Origin: Brachybacterium equifaecis
GTDB taxonomy: Bacteria > Actinomycetota > Actinomycetes > Actinomycetales > Dermabacteraceae
Length of the DNA stretch: 64,000 nt
Direction: 5' to 3'
Assembly: GCF_023509525.1 (NCBI RefSeq)
Contig: NZ_JAKNCJ010000007.1
Location: 1 to 64,000 of the forward strand
This document shows positions 8,571 through 15,142 of the stretch, in pieces. Positions within the stretch are counted from its first letter, which is position 1, and every line of letters starts with the position of its first letter. The notes under the pieces were generated by a model that was given only the letters and a program-made list of their open reading frames with translations, did no database searches and had not been told where the DNA came from. The translations under genes and the position numbers were made by a program.

Positions 8571-9060
8571 GAAGCTCAAGGCGCAGGCTGACGAGAACCG
8601 GGCGCTCGTGAGCAGGGTCGGCGGTGCCGTGCAGCGGATCGAGAAGCGCACCGAGGAGCGCGTCCAGAAGGCCGTCGAGCAGGTCGCCGGGGAGGCCTCG
8701 GCCACGATGACCGCGAACCTCGATGCCGCGAACGAGCGGGCCGAGCGGATCGTCGCCGCCACGGCGAAGGTCGAGGCGCGCCAACTCTGGAGCGCCGCGG
8801 CCTCGATGTGCCTCGCCCTCCTGCCGGTGGCGGTGGTCGTCGCCGGCCTCTGGATGGGCATCAGCGGGCTCATCACAGGCGCTCAGTGGGCGCTGGACGT
8901 GGACGGCAGCGTGTGGCTCGGCATCGGGCGCTGGATCGTGGTCGGCGCTGGCCTCGCCGGGGCCGGCTACGCCCTCTTCGCCTCAGCCCGCTGGCTGGTC
9001 GGCCTCGTGGAGACGTGGAAGGGTCGCGGGATGCCGAAGTGGCCACGCTGGCGGAAGTAG
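8158..9060 (+). CDS. MobB-like coiled-coil membrane protein, overlapping the relaxase gene
   Basis: A 300-aa protein that begins inside the relaxase gene in another frame (413-nt overlap). The ATG at 8158 has a good site (GAGGGAGCAGGAAC). Residues 1-205 are mostly coiled coil ('SIASRQNEIASTLGEFAQSL'). Two membrane spans follow (about 213-240 and 262-285), then a basic C-terminus 'GRGMPKWPRWRK'. Nested membrane-linked Mob genes are known from ColE1 and R1162 mobilization regions, where MobB helps engage the secretion system. Homology to them is not shown here. Confidence 0.7.
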   Translation: MSAALDRLKQRNAQDEQRQQLGSPETMEVLTSILAAVEAQTARLDRVAEQQKKLTGFVKVMDEETTRRLERITAPPSTSSPSSDVSEKIASIASRQNEIASTLGEFAQSLDGKRLSAASQSLIAESQKNRAATVSAIEKLKAQADENRALVSRVGGAVQRIEKRTEERVQKAVEQVAGEASATMTANLDAANERAERIVAATAKVEARQLWSAAASMCLALLPVAVVVAGLWMGISGLITGAQWALDVDGSVWLGIGRWIVVGAGLAGAGYALFASARWLVGLVETWKGRGMPKWPRWRK

Positions 9061-9111
9061 GTGAGCACAATTCCCGAGGGCAAGCGCGAGGAGCGCGTGC
9101 GGCAGCCATGA

Positions 9112-9147
9112 CAGAACCCCCGCGATCTTCTGATCACGGGGGTTCTG
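9112..9147. terminator. Bidirectional terminator between mobB and chorismate mutase
   Basis: CAGAACCCCCG (9112-9122) pairs perfectly with CGGGGGTTCTG (9137-9147), loop 14 nt. It lies between convergent genes. Confidence 0.75.
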
Positions 9148-9163
9148 CTCCAAAAGGGTGTGG

Positions 9164-9460
9164 CTAGTGATTTCGATGATGGTCGAGCTCAAGGCTAATG
9201 AATGCGTCGATCATCGCTCGATAGGTGGCTTCAACGACATCAGGGGATGCTTGTGCGTCACTAGCCAGAGTCCTGGCCTTGGTGATGACCTGCTCGACGC
9301 GGTCGGGGGCGCGCACAGCCGACTCGTCCTTCTTCAGTGAGCTAGCCCTCACCACCCATTTTTGCCGTTGTGCGATGAGCTGAATGATCTGGCGATCGAG
9401 GGAATCGATCTCCACGCGTACTTGCTGGAGGTCAGGATCGACTGCTCTCGTTTCGCTCAT
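9164..9460 (-). CDS. Chorismate mutase (AroQ type), element cargo
   Basis: A 98-aa all-helical chorismate mutase family protein converting chorismate to prephenate. Visible family features are 'VRVEIDSLDRQIIQLIAQR' (Arg15, Arg32), the Lys pair at 43-44 in 'SSLKKDESAV', and 'APDRVEQVI' (Asp53, Arg54, Glu56). The C-terminal helix, which usually ends with an active-site Gln, reads 'ISLELDHH', so that residue may be Glu or altered. An isochorismate-pyruvate lyase role is possible. Start at ATG 9460 (MSETRAV); an upstream ATG at 9505 is possible. It lies wholly inside the element, opposite to the mobility genes and next to attR, typical of cargo. Confidence 0.8.
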   Translation of the reverse strand: MSETRAVDPDLQQVRVEIDSLDRQIIQLIAQRQKWVVRASSLKKDESAVRAPDRVEQVITKARTLASDAQASPDVVEATYRAMIDAFISLELDHHRNH

Positions 9461-9495
9461 ACTCGAATTGTACCGGGGCGGCGACAGTTCCTTCA

Positions 9496-9547
9496 GGAGT
9501 GTCACAAACCTGACATGCGCTACCGCATGTCGATGACCCCGGTGCCG
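9496..9547. other. attR of the integrated element
   Basis: This is the right junction, crossover TA at 9521-9522. Element-derived left half: GAGTGT (9497-9502) and GACATGCGC ending at the TA. Chromosomal right half: CCGCATGTCGATGACC, which encodes the monooxygenase. With the attL element half, GACATGCGC-TA-GCGCATGTC is a perfect 20-bp palindrome, and GAGTGT and ACACTC are equidistant from its centre. Confidence 0.78.
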
Positions 9548-9771
9548 ACCTCGATGCGCTGCGTCCGGGCGGCGATCGTGGCCAGCAGCGGCACGGGCGA
9601 GGCGGCCTGGCGGGCGAAGTGGTGGACGCGGAAGTAGGCACCGTTCACGCCGATCTCGTCCGCGCCCTGCGCGATCTCGACGGCGTCATGCAGGGCCTGG
9701 CGCGCGTCGGGGTCACCCGGACCGCGACCAGAGCCGTAGTGGCCGAAGCTCAGGAATCCGAATGCTCTCAT
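9520..9771 (-). pseudogene. LLM flavin-dependent oxidoreductase, 5' fragment (split by element)
   Basis: This is the N-terminal 82 residues of the split luciferase-like monooxygenase: 'MRAFGFLSFGHYGSG', 'GVNGAYFRVHHFARQ' and 'TQRIEVGTGVID'. The last native codon is the Met at 9526-9528. After the TA crossover the frame meets a TAG supplied by the element. It keeps the native start and presumably the native promoter in the 9772-9976 gap shared with the SDR gene. The remainder is at 1969-2781. Confidence 0.85.
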
Positions 9772-9976
9772 GCCCGGTTCAACGTGATTTACGGTTCAAG
9801 TATTCCACCAGCCGCATCCGACTGCGCCCGGCATCGCACCCGACTGGGAGGGATCTCGGATGCTCCTCTCGGCGTCCTCTGATCTCCGGCCGGGACGATG
9901 GATCCAGGCCCGGACCTGGCAGAACGCGGTCCGGCAGACCGCATCGGCTTCCCAGCCGCCCTGAGAGAGGACCCCC

Positions 9977-10954
9977 ATGAACGACGCGAAGAACACCGGC
10001 ACCGCGAAGCCCAGCAGCGAGGTCAGCGCAGATCCCAAGGACCACGCGGACCAGGAGAGCACCGACCAGCTCACCGTGCAGAACCCGGTGACGCGCTACC
10101 CCGAGATCACCCCGCCCGAGCAGGACCAGCCCGAGCCGGGCCTCGACGCCGAGCTCGAGCCCCGCTCCGACCGCGGGCAGAAGTCCTACCGCGGCACCGG
10201 TCGCCTGGAGGGCCGCAAGGCGCTCGTCACCGGCGGCGACTCCGGCATCGGCGCGGCCGTCGCGATCGCCTTCGCCCGCGAGGGCGCCGACGTCGCCCTG
10301 AACTACCTCCCCGCCGAGGAGGAGGACGCCCAGTGGGTGAAGTCCGTGATCGAGGAGAGCACCGAGCAGTCGGTGCACCTGATCCCGGGCGACCTCGCCG
10401 ATCGCGCCTTCTGCGAGCAGCTCCCGGACGCGGCCGTGAAGGCCCTCGGCAGCCTCGACATCCTGGTGAACAACGCGGGCAAGCAGATCTCCATCGACTC
10501 CCTCGAGGACCTCACCGACGAGCAGCTCACCACCACCTTCGACGTCAACATCATCGCGATGTTCCGCATCACGAAGGCGGCGCTGAAGCACCTGAAGCCC
10601 GGCGCCTCGATCATCAACTCCACCTCGATCCAGGCGTACAACCCCTCGCCGAACCTGCTGGACTACGCGTCCACCAAGGCCGCGATCAACAACTTCACCA
10701 AGGGCCTCGGCCAGCAGCTCGCCCCGAAGGGCATCCGCGTGAACGCGGTCGCTCCCGGCCCGATCTGGACTCCGCTGCAGGTCAGCGACGGCCAGCCGAA
10801 GGAGGACCTCCCCGAGTTCGGCAAGCAGACGCCGCTCGGCCGCGCGGGCCAGCCCGCCGAGCTCGCCCCGGCGTACGTCTTCCTGGCCTCGGCCGAGTCC
10901 AGCTACGTGATCGGCGAGACCCTGAACGTCAACGGCGGCACTCCCACCCCGTGA
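9977..10954 (+). CDS. SDR family oxidoreductase (YghA/YhdF-like)
   Basis: A 325-aa short-chain dehydrogenase using NAD(P)H. The cofactor site is 'TGGDSGIG' (85-92), with 'NNAG' at 165-168 and the catalytic set Ser217, Tyr230, Lys234 ('YASTK'). The N-terminal extension of about 70 polar residues ('NPVTRYPEITPPEQDQPEPG') is typical of the stress-associated YghA/YhdF/YhxC subgroup. The true substrate cannot be told. 'AGAGGACCCCC' precedes the ATG. The gap on its left also holds the start of the split monooxygenase, so the two are divergent. Confidence 0.88.
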   Translation: MNDAKNTGTAKPSSEVSADPKDHADQESTDQLTVQNPVTRYPEITPPEQDQPEPGLDAELEPRSDRGQKSYRGTGRLEGRKALVTGGDSGIGAAVAIAFAREGADVALNYLPAEEEDAQWVKSVIEESTEQSVHLIPGDLADRAFCEQLPDAAVKALGSLDILVNNAGKQISIDSLEDLTDEQLTTTFDVNIIAMFRITKAALKHLKPGASIINSTSIQAYNPSPNLLDYASTKAAINNFTKGLGQQLAPKGIRVNAVAPGPIWTPLQVSDGQPKEDLPEFGKQTPLGRAGQPAELAPAYVFLASAESSYVIGETLNVNGGTPTP

Positions 10955-11030
10955 TGTCGGCGGGCGGGTCTATGCTCACCTCGATCACGAGCTGGGCATC
11001 GGCCCGTCCCCATCCACGAAGGAGAACCCC

Positions 11031-11498
11031 ATGGCTTCCGGCCTGCACCCCTACCTGAACTTCCCCGGCACCTCCCGCGAGGCGTTCGAGCTCTACGGCA
11101 AGGCCCTCGGCGCCGAGCCGAAGTTCGCCACCTTCGGCGAGTTCCACGCGGTCCCCGAGGGCCACGAGGCGAGCGACAAGATCAAGCACGGCTCGCTCGA
11201 GGTCTCCGACGTCATCAAGCTGTACGTCTCGGACACCATCGAGGGCAAGAGCCCCGACGGCATCGTCGAGGGCAACAGCGTCACCCTCTCCCTCATGGGC
11301 GATGACGCGGAGCTGACGAAGAAGGCGTTCGCCACCCTCGCCGAGGACGGCACCGTCGTGATGCCCCTGCAGAAGCAGATCTGGGGCGACGTCTACGGAC
11401 AGGTGAAGGACCGCTACGGCATCACCTGGCAGTTCAACATCGCCGGCGGCGCGCCCGGCACCGAGGACTTCGAGGCCGCCGAGGGCGTCGAGGGCTGA
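11031..11498 (+). CDS. PhnB-like VOC family protein
   Basis: A 155-aa vicinal-oxygen-chelate protein of the PhnB type ('HPYLNFPGTSREAFELYGKA' at the N-terminus, 'QIWGDVYGQVKDRYGITWQF' near the C-terminus). The fold is a beta-alpha-beta-beta-beta repeat. Family members are annotated as glyoxalase or bleomycin resistance-like, but real activities are mostly unknown. AAGGAG lies just upstream of the ATG. It stands alone and is followed by a large hairpin. Confidence 0.82.
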   Translation: MASGLHPYLNFPGTSREAFELYGKALGAEPKFATFGEFHAVPEGHEASDKIKHGSLEVSDVIKLYVSDTIEGKSPDGIVEGNSVTLSLMGDDAELTKKAFATLAEDGTVVMPLQKQIWGDVYGQVKDRYGITWQFNIAGGAPGTEDFEAAEGVEG

Positions 11499-11522
11499 CG
11501 AAGGCCGACCCGCCGCCGCAGG

Positions 11523-11590
11523 GCGCTCCGAGGGCGGGCAGAGCAGGCGGATCCGTGGTGATCCATCTGCCCTTGCTCGCCCTCGGCGCG
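11523..11590 (+). terminator. Long imperfect hairpin after the PhnB-like gene
   Basis: GCGCTCCGAGGGCG...GCGGATC (about 11523-11553) pairs imperfectly with GATCC...CGCCCTCGGCGCGC (11560-11590) around a GTGGT loop. It is likely a terminator, or a structured leader of the following SMR gene. There is no clear U tract. Confidence 0.5.
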
Positions 11591-11682
11591 CGTGCAAGCC
11601 TGGAGGCGAAGCCCTCGGCGAGGGCTCCCGGACGAGGGGCGCCGTACCCGGACAGCGACAAGACGGCCCGAGGAGGCATGTC

Positions 11683-11997
11683 ATGTCCTGGCTCATCCTG
11701 ATCATCTCGGGGATGTTCGAAGCGGTCTGGGCGACCGCCCTGGGGAAGTCCGAGGGCTTCACCCGGCTCTGGCCGAGCATCACGTTCTTCGTCGCCTGCG
11801 CGCTCAGCATGGGCGGGCTCGCCTGGGCCATGCGCGACCAGCCCACGGGCACCGCATACGCGGTGTGGGTGGCGATCGGCGCCTCCCTCACGGTCCTCTA
11901 CGCCATGGTCACGGGCACCGAGCCCGCGAGCCTCGCGAAGATCCTGTTCCTGGCGATGATCATCGGCGGGGTCGTGGGGCTGAAGGCCGTGAGCTGA
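11683..11997 (+). CDS. sugE: SMR family exporter, Gdx/SugE type
   Basis: A 104-aa small multidrug resistance protein with four membrane helices and the essential Glu13 in 'FEAVWATALGKSEGFT'. 'WAMRDQPTGTAYAVWVAIGA' with the GTAYAVW block and the 'KSEGFT' loop point to the SugE/Gdx branch, which exports guanidinium, rather than the drug-exporting EmrE branch. It works as an antiparallel dimer exchanging protons for cation. A strong AGGAGG lies 5 nt before the ATG. I see no convincing guanidine riboswitch upstream. Confidence 0.88.
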   Translation: MSWLILIISGMFEAVWATALGKSEGFTRLWPSITFFVACALSMGGLAWAMRDQPTGTAYAVWVAIGASLTVLYAMVTGTEPASLAKILFLAMIIGGVVGLKAVS

Positions 11998-12027
11998 CGG
12001 CGCTCAGCTGAGGGGGCCGCCGGGCAC

Positions 12028-12813
12028 TCAGAGGCCCGTCGGCCGCTCGCCGTCCTCGAGCGGGTCCCGCTGCGCCGGCCCGCCCTCGCGCAGCCGCGCC
12101 TCGACGAACCGCACCACGGCCGCGAGCACCTGCTCGTCGATGCCGTGGCCGAGGTACGGGGAGAGCTCCTCGGTGAGTGTCGTATGCGCGCGCATCCATT
12201 CGCGCACCTGGTCCTCGCGCTCCGGTTCGAACAGCGGATCCAGGGCGCCGTGCCCCCACAGCGCCGGCACCTGCGCAGCAGCGAGCGCAGCATCGCCCGG
12301 CATGGGCTCGGGGAACGGTGCGCCCGAGAGCTGCACCGCCCACTCGAGGGCCGACGGGTCCCTGCGCAGCAGCTGCAGGGCGAGCATCGCACCCTGGGAG
12401 AAGCCGATCGCGCCGACGACCCGGGCGCCGGGGCGGGCGACCCCCTCGCCCGCAGGTCGGCCCTCGAGCCCGGCGATCCACGCTTCGAGCGCTGACGCCG
12501 ACTCCTCGAGCATCGCGGAATCGGCCGGGACCAGCGGCGGCGGGTTCAGCCACGCGTATCCGCCGCCGCACGCGAACACTCCGCGCAGGGCCCCGTAGAC
12601 GAGCCCCCGCGGGAGCGCAGGGGCGAGGCCGATGAGGTCCTCTTCGTGACTGCCGAGCCCGTGCAGGAGCAGCACCACGCGGTCCGACGGGCCCGGAACG
12701 TGGGGGAACCAGCGCACCGCGGAGGCGTCGATCTGGACGGGCCCTGCGCTGAGGCGGGTCACCGGCGGGAAGCCGTAAGGGTTCGGGGCGGGGGCGGGGC
12801 TCGGGTCGCTCAT
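12028..12813 (-). CDS. Alpha/beta hydrolase (carboxylesterase/phospholipase-like)
   Basis: A 261-aa esterase of the YpfH/acyl-protein thioesterase-like family. Oxyanion region 'LLLHGLGSHEEDL', nucleophile Ser139 in 'GFSQG', and the rest of the triad as Asp192 ('GALDPLF') and His223 ('YLGHGID'). No signal peptide, so it is cytoplasmic. The substrate is unknown. The ATG is preceded by TACCCT only 6 nt away with no ribosome binding site, suggesting a leaderless transcript. Confidence 0.85.
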   Translation of the reverse strand: MSDPSPAPAPNPYGFPPVTRLSAGPVQIDASAVRWFPHVPGPSDRVVLLLHGLGSHEEDLIGLAPALPRGLVYGALRGVFACGGGYAWLNPPPLVPADSAMLEESASALEAWIAGLEGRPAGEGVARPGARVVGAIGFSQGAMLALQLLRRDPSALEWAVQLSGAPFPEPMPGDAALAAAQVPALWGHGALDPLFEPEREDQVREWMRAHTTLTEELSPYLGHGIDEQVLAAVVRFVEARLREGGPAQRDPLEDGERPTGL

Positions 12814-12819
12814 GCTCCG

Positions 12820-12825
12820 AGGGTA
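12820..12825 (-). promoter_or_regulatory. Candidate -10 (TACCCT) for the hydrolase gene
   Basis: On the minus strand TACCCT lies 6 nt before the ATG at 12813, the position expected for a leaderless mRNA. The same arrangement recurs at other genes in this window. Confidence 0.45.
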
Positions 12826-12924
12826 GCGAGCCGGCGCCCGCAGCGGCCCCGGCGGCCGGCCGGCACCCTCAGGCAGTTCCGGTGGGGACGCGGGGCCCGC
12901 CGGGCGGTACGGGCGCGTGCTAGC

Positions 12925-14550
12925 TCAAGTCCCGCAGTAGGTGACGAACTCCCCCGCATCCGGAGCGCCCGGACCCTCTGCAGCGCCGGGTCCTGCGAGG
13001 TCGGCGAGGTGCGCGCGGTGCTCGAAGGGGCTGGTCACAGCCTCGAGCATGCGCGTGAACGGCGCGAGGTCCCCGTCCTCGGCGGCGTCGAGGGCAGCCT
13101 GCAGGGGGCGGTTCCGCGGGATGTGCACGGGGTTCGCGCGGAGCATCGCGGCATCGGCCGCGGCCCGCTGCGCGTCGCTGGATCCCGCGCGCAGGGCATC
13201 GCGGCGCCCGCACCAGGCATCGAGCGCCGGGGGCGCAGCGTCCGAGTCGGCGAGCTGCGCAGCGTCCGAGACGGCTGCCTGCGCGGCGCTCGAGACGGCG
13301 GCCTGCTCAGCGCCCGAGAGCCGAGCGCGTAGACCTGCGGCGCCCCCGTCGGCGAGAGCGCGGAAGGACCCGGTGAAGTCCGCCCCTTCGGCCTCCAGGA
13401 TCCCGAGCAGTTCCTGCGCGAGGGCGCGGATCTCCACCAGGGCTCGGGCGGTCTCCTGCGCACCCGCGCCCTCCGGCAGCGTCACGCCGACCTTCGCCGC
13501 CATACCGCGGGCCCACGCCTCCTCATAGAGCGGGGTGAACGTCTCCAGCGCCTCCGTCGCCAGGTCGACGGCGCGATCCGGGTCATCCGGATCGATGAGC
13601 GGCAGCAGCGTCTCGGCGAACCGGGCGAGGTTCCACAGGGCGATCTGCGGCTGGTTGCCGTAGGCGTACCGGCCGCCGTGGTCGATCGAGCTGAACACAG
13701 CGTCCGCCCGGTACGCGTCGAGGAACGCGCAGGGACCGTAGTCGATGGTCTCGCCGCTGATGGTCATGTTGTCGGTGTTCATCACGCCGTGCACGAAGCC
13801 CACCAGCATCCACTGCGCCACGAGCCGGGCCTGGGCGCCGATGACGCTGCGCAGGAGCTCGAGCGCCGGCCGCTCAGCCCCAGCCGCCTCCGGCCAATGC
13901 CGGGAGATCGCGTAGTCCGTCAGCGCCCCGAGCACCTCCGGACCGTGGTGCCAGGCGGCGTACTGGAAGGTGCCGACCCGCAGGTGGCTCGCCGCCGTGC
14001 GCACCAGGATCGCCCCAGGATCCCCGCCGGGACGGCGGCGCTGCACCTGCTCGCCGGTCGCGATGACGGCGAGCGCGCGGGTGGTGGGGATGCCGAGAGC
14101 GTGCATCGCCTCCCCCACCAGCAGCTCGCGCAGCATCGGACCGAGCGGCGCCTTGCCATCGCCCCCGCGGGAGAAGGGCGTGCGGCCCGAGCCCTTGAGG
14201 TGCAGATCGCGGGTGCGGCCCGCACGGTCCACGAGGTCGCCGAGCAGCACGGCGCGGCCGTCGCCGAGCACCGAGGACGGCTGGCCGAACTGGAATCCGG
14301 CGTAGACCTGGGCAGTCGTCACCCGTGGGCGATCCTCCGTCGCTCCGCTGTCATGCTTTCCAGCGGAAAGATCCCCGGTCAGCAGGCGGATCCCGTCGGC
14401 AGTGCGCAGCTGCTCCGGATCGAAGCCGAGCTCCCGCGCGAGATCCCCCTGCAGCTGCACGAGCGCGGGCCGCGGCGGCCGCTCCGCGCTCCAGTCCACC
14501 GATAGCTCCGGCACGGCGGCGGCGTACGACTGGCGCAGGATCGGTTCCAT
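12925..14550 (-). CDS. selO: SelO, protein adenylyltransferase (YdiU family)
   Basis: A 541-aa pseudokinase-fold enzyme that transfers AMP from ATP to protein hydroxyls in redox stress. Family blocks: 'YAGFQFGQPSSVLGDGRAVL', 'LHLKGSGRTPFSRGGDGKAP', 'ELLVGEAMHALGIPTTRAL', 'GFVHGVMNTDNMTISGETID' and 'DYGPCAFLDAY'. It ends in 'YCGT', with Cys where animal SELENOO has selenocysteine. An Ala/Ser-rich insert (about 405-440) is a repeat-like expansion. TAGCGT 6 nt before the ATG suggests a leaderless message. Confidence 0.92.
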   Translation of the reverse strand: MEPILRQSYAAAVPELSVDWSAERPPRPALVQLQGDLARELGFDPEQLRTADGIRLLTGDLSAGKHDSGATEDRPRVTTAQVYAGFQFGQPSSVLGDGRAVLLGDLVDRAGRTRDLHLKGSGRTPFSRGGDGKAPLGPMLRELLVGEAMHALGIPTTRALAVIATGEQVQRRRPGGDPGAILVRTAASHLRVGTFQYAAWHHGPEVLGALTDYAISRHWPEAAGAERPALELLRSVIGAQARLVAQWMLVGFVHGVMNTDNMTISGETIDYGPCAFLDAYRADAVFSSIDHGGRYAYGNQPQIALWNLARFAETLLPLIDPDDPDRAVDLATEALETFTPLYEEAWARGMAAKVGVTLPEGAGAQETARALVEIRALAQELLGILEAEGADFTGSFRALADGGAAGLRARLSGAEQAAVSSAAQAAVSDAAQLADSDAAPPALDAWCGRRDALRAGSSDAQRAAADAAMLRANPVHIPRNRPLQAALDAAEDGDLAPFTRMLEAVTSPFEHRAHLADLAGPGAAEGPGAPDAGEFVTYCGT

Positions 14551-14556
14551 GCGGCC

Positions 14557-14562
14557 ACGCTA
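14557..14562 (-). promoter_or_regulatory. Candidate -10 (TAGCGT) for selO
   Basis: Minus-strand TAGCGT lies 6 nt before the selO ATG (14550), with no Shine-Dalgarno sequence between. Confidence 0.42.
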
Positions 14563-14760
14563 GCGGCCCATCCCGAGAGCCCGGTCCCGCCCGCGGACCG
14601 CCCCGACCCGGCCGCAACCCCGGTCACGGCCGCGACCGGTCCAGCCCGCACCCTTGCAGCACCCAGGCGAGGGTGGCACCGTGGAGGCATCCCGCGATCG
14701 CAGCGCCCGCGCTCCCGTCGGCCCGCCGCCTCGCGCATCACCGCAGCCCAGGAGGCTCCC

Positions 14761-15051
14761 ATGGCAGACGTCGTCGTCACCCGCGATCTGGAGAACCATC
14801 GCTTCGAGGCCGAGGTCGACGGCCGCGCCGCCGGCTTCATGGACTACCAGGAGCGCGGCGAGACCGTGAACATCCCCCACACCGAGGTCTTCACCGACTT
14901 CGAGGGGCAGGGCGTCGGCAGCGCCCTCGTGCGCCACGCGCTCGACGCGCTCCGCGCCGAGGGGAAGACGGTCATCCCGAGCTGCCCGTTCGTGCGCACC
15001 TGGATCGAGAAGCACCCGGACTACCAGGATCTGGTGGCCGAGGGGCGCTGA
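14761..15051 (+). CDS. Small GNAT-like N-acetyltransferase (YjdJ type)
   Basis: A 96-aa protein of the short GNAT-like family. It carries the acetyl-CoA loop 'FEGQGVGSALVRHAL' and the C-terminal 'PSCPFVRTWIEKHPDYQDLV', the family hallmark with a conserved Cys and Tyr. Substrate unknown. CAGGAGGCTCCC provides the binding site. It is convergent with alanine dehydrogenase across a shared terminator. Confidence 0.88.
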   Translation: MADVVVTRDLENHRFEAEVDGRAAGFMDYQERGETVNIPHTEVFTDFEGQGVGSALVRHALDALRAEGKTVIPSCPFVRTWIEKHPDYQDLVAEGR

Positions 15052-15066
15052 GCCGCTCCCCCGCAC

Positions 15067-15113
15067 CACGAGAACCGCCCCGGATGCTCGCAACGTTTGG
15101 GGCGGTTCTCGTG
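15067..15113. terminator. Bidirectional terminator
   Basis: CACGAGAACCGCCCC (15067-15081) pairs perfectly with 15099-15113, loop 17 nt, between the convergent GNAT and ald genes. Confidence 0.8.
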
Positions 15114-15142
15114 CGCACCGGGCAGGCCGGGCGCGGCAGGGG

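Larger units (their letters stand above)
2774..9522. mobile_element. Integrative mobilizable element (serine recombinase, HUH-helicase Rep, MobC/relaxase/MobB)
   Basis: A 6,747-bp insertion runs between TA dinucleotides at 2774-2775 and 9521-9522. It interrupts one gene whose halves rejoin in frame. Gene order: large serine recombinase; two small coupled genes; a repeat-rich candidate origin; Rep; MobC; relaxase; MobB-like protein (one overlapping plus-strand operon); terminator; chorismate mutase on the minus strand. There is no type IV secretion or coupling-protein gene, so transfer would need a helper. A Rep suggests that the excised circle may replicate. I see no characterised excisionase. 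The small proteins at 4437-4903 are the only candidates inside the element. Confidence 0.88.

Noticed and set aside
2774-9522. Prophage interpretation of the element
   Set aside because: No capsid, terminase, portal or lysis genes; relaxase and MobC point to a mobilizable element.
11499-11682. Guanidine riboswitch ahead of the SugE-type exporter
   Set aside because: The segment forms hairpins but lacks the conserved ykkC class I core or paired ACGR loops of class II. A covariance model search would decide.
12925-12945. Selenocysteine at the SelO C-terminus
   Set aside because: The codon is TGC (Cys), followed by Gly-Thr and a TGA stop; no sign of recoding.
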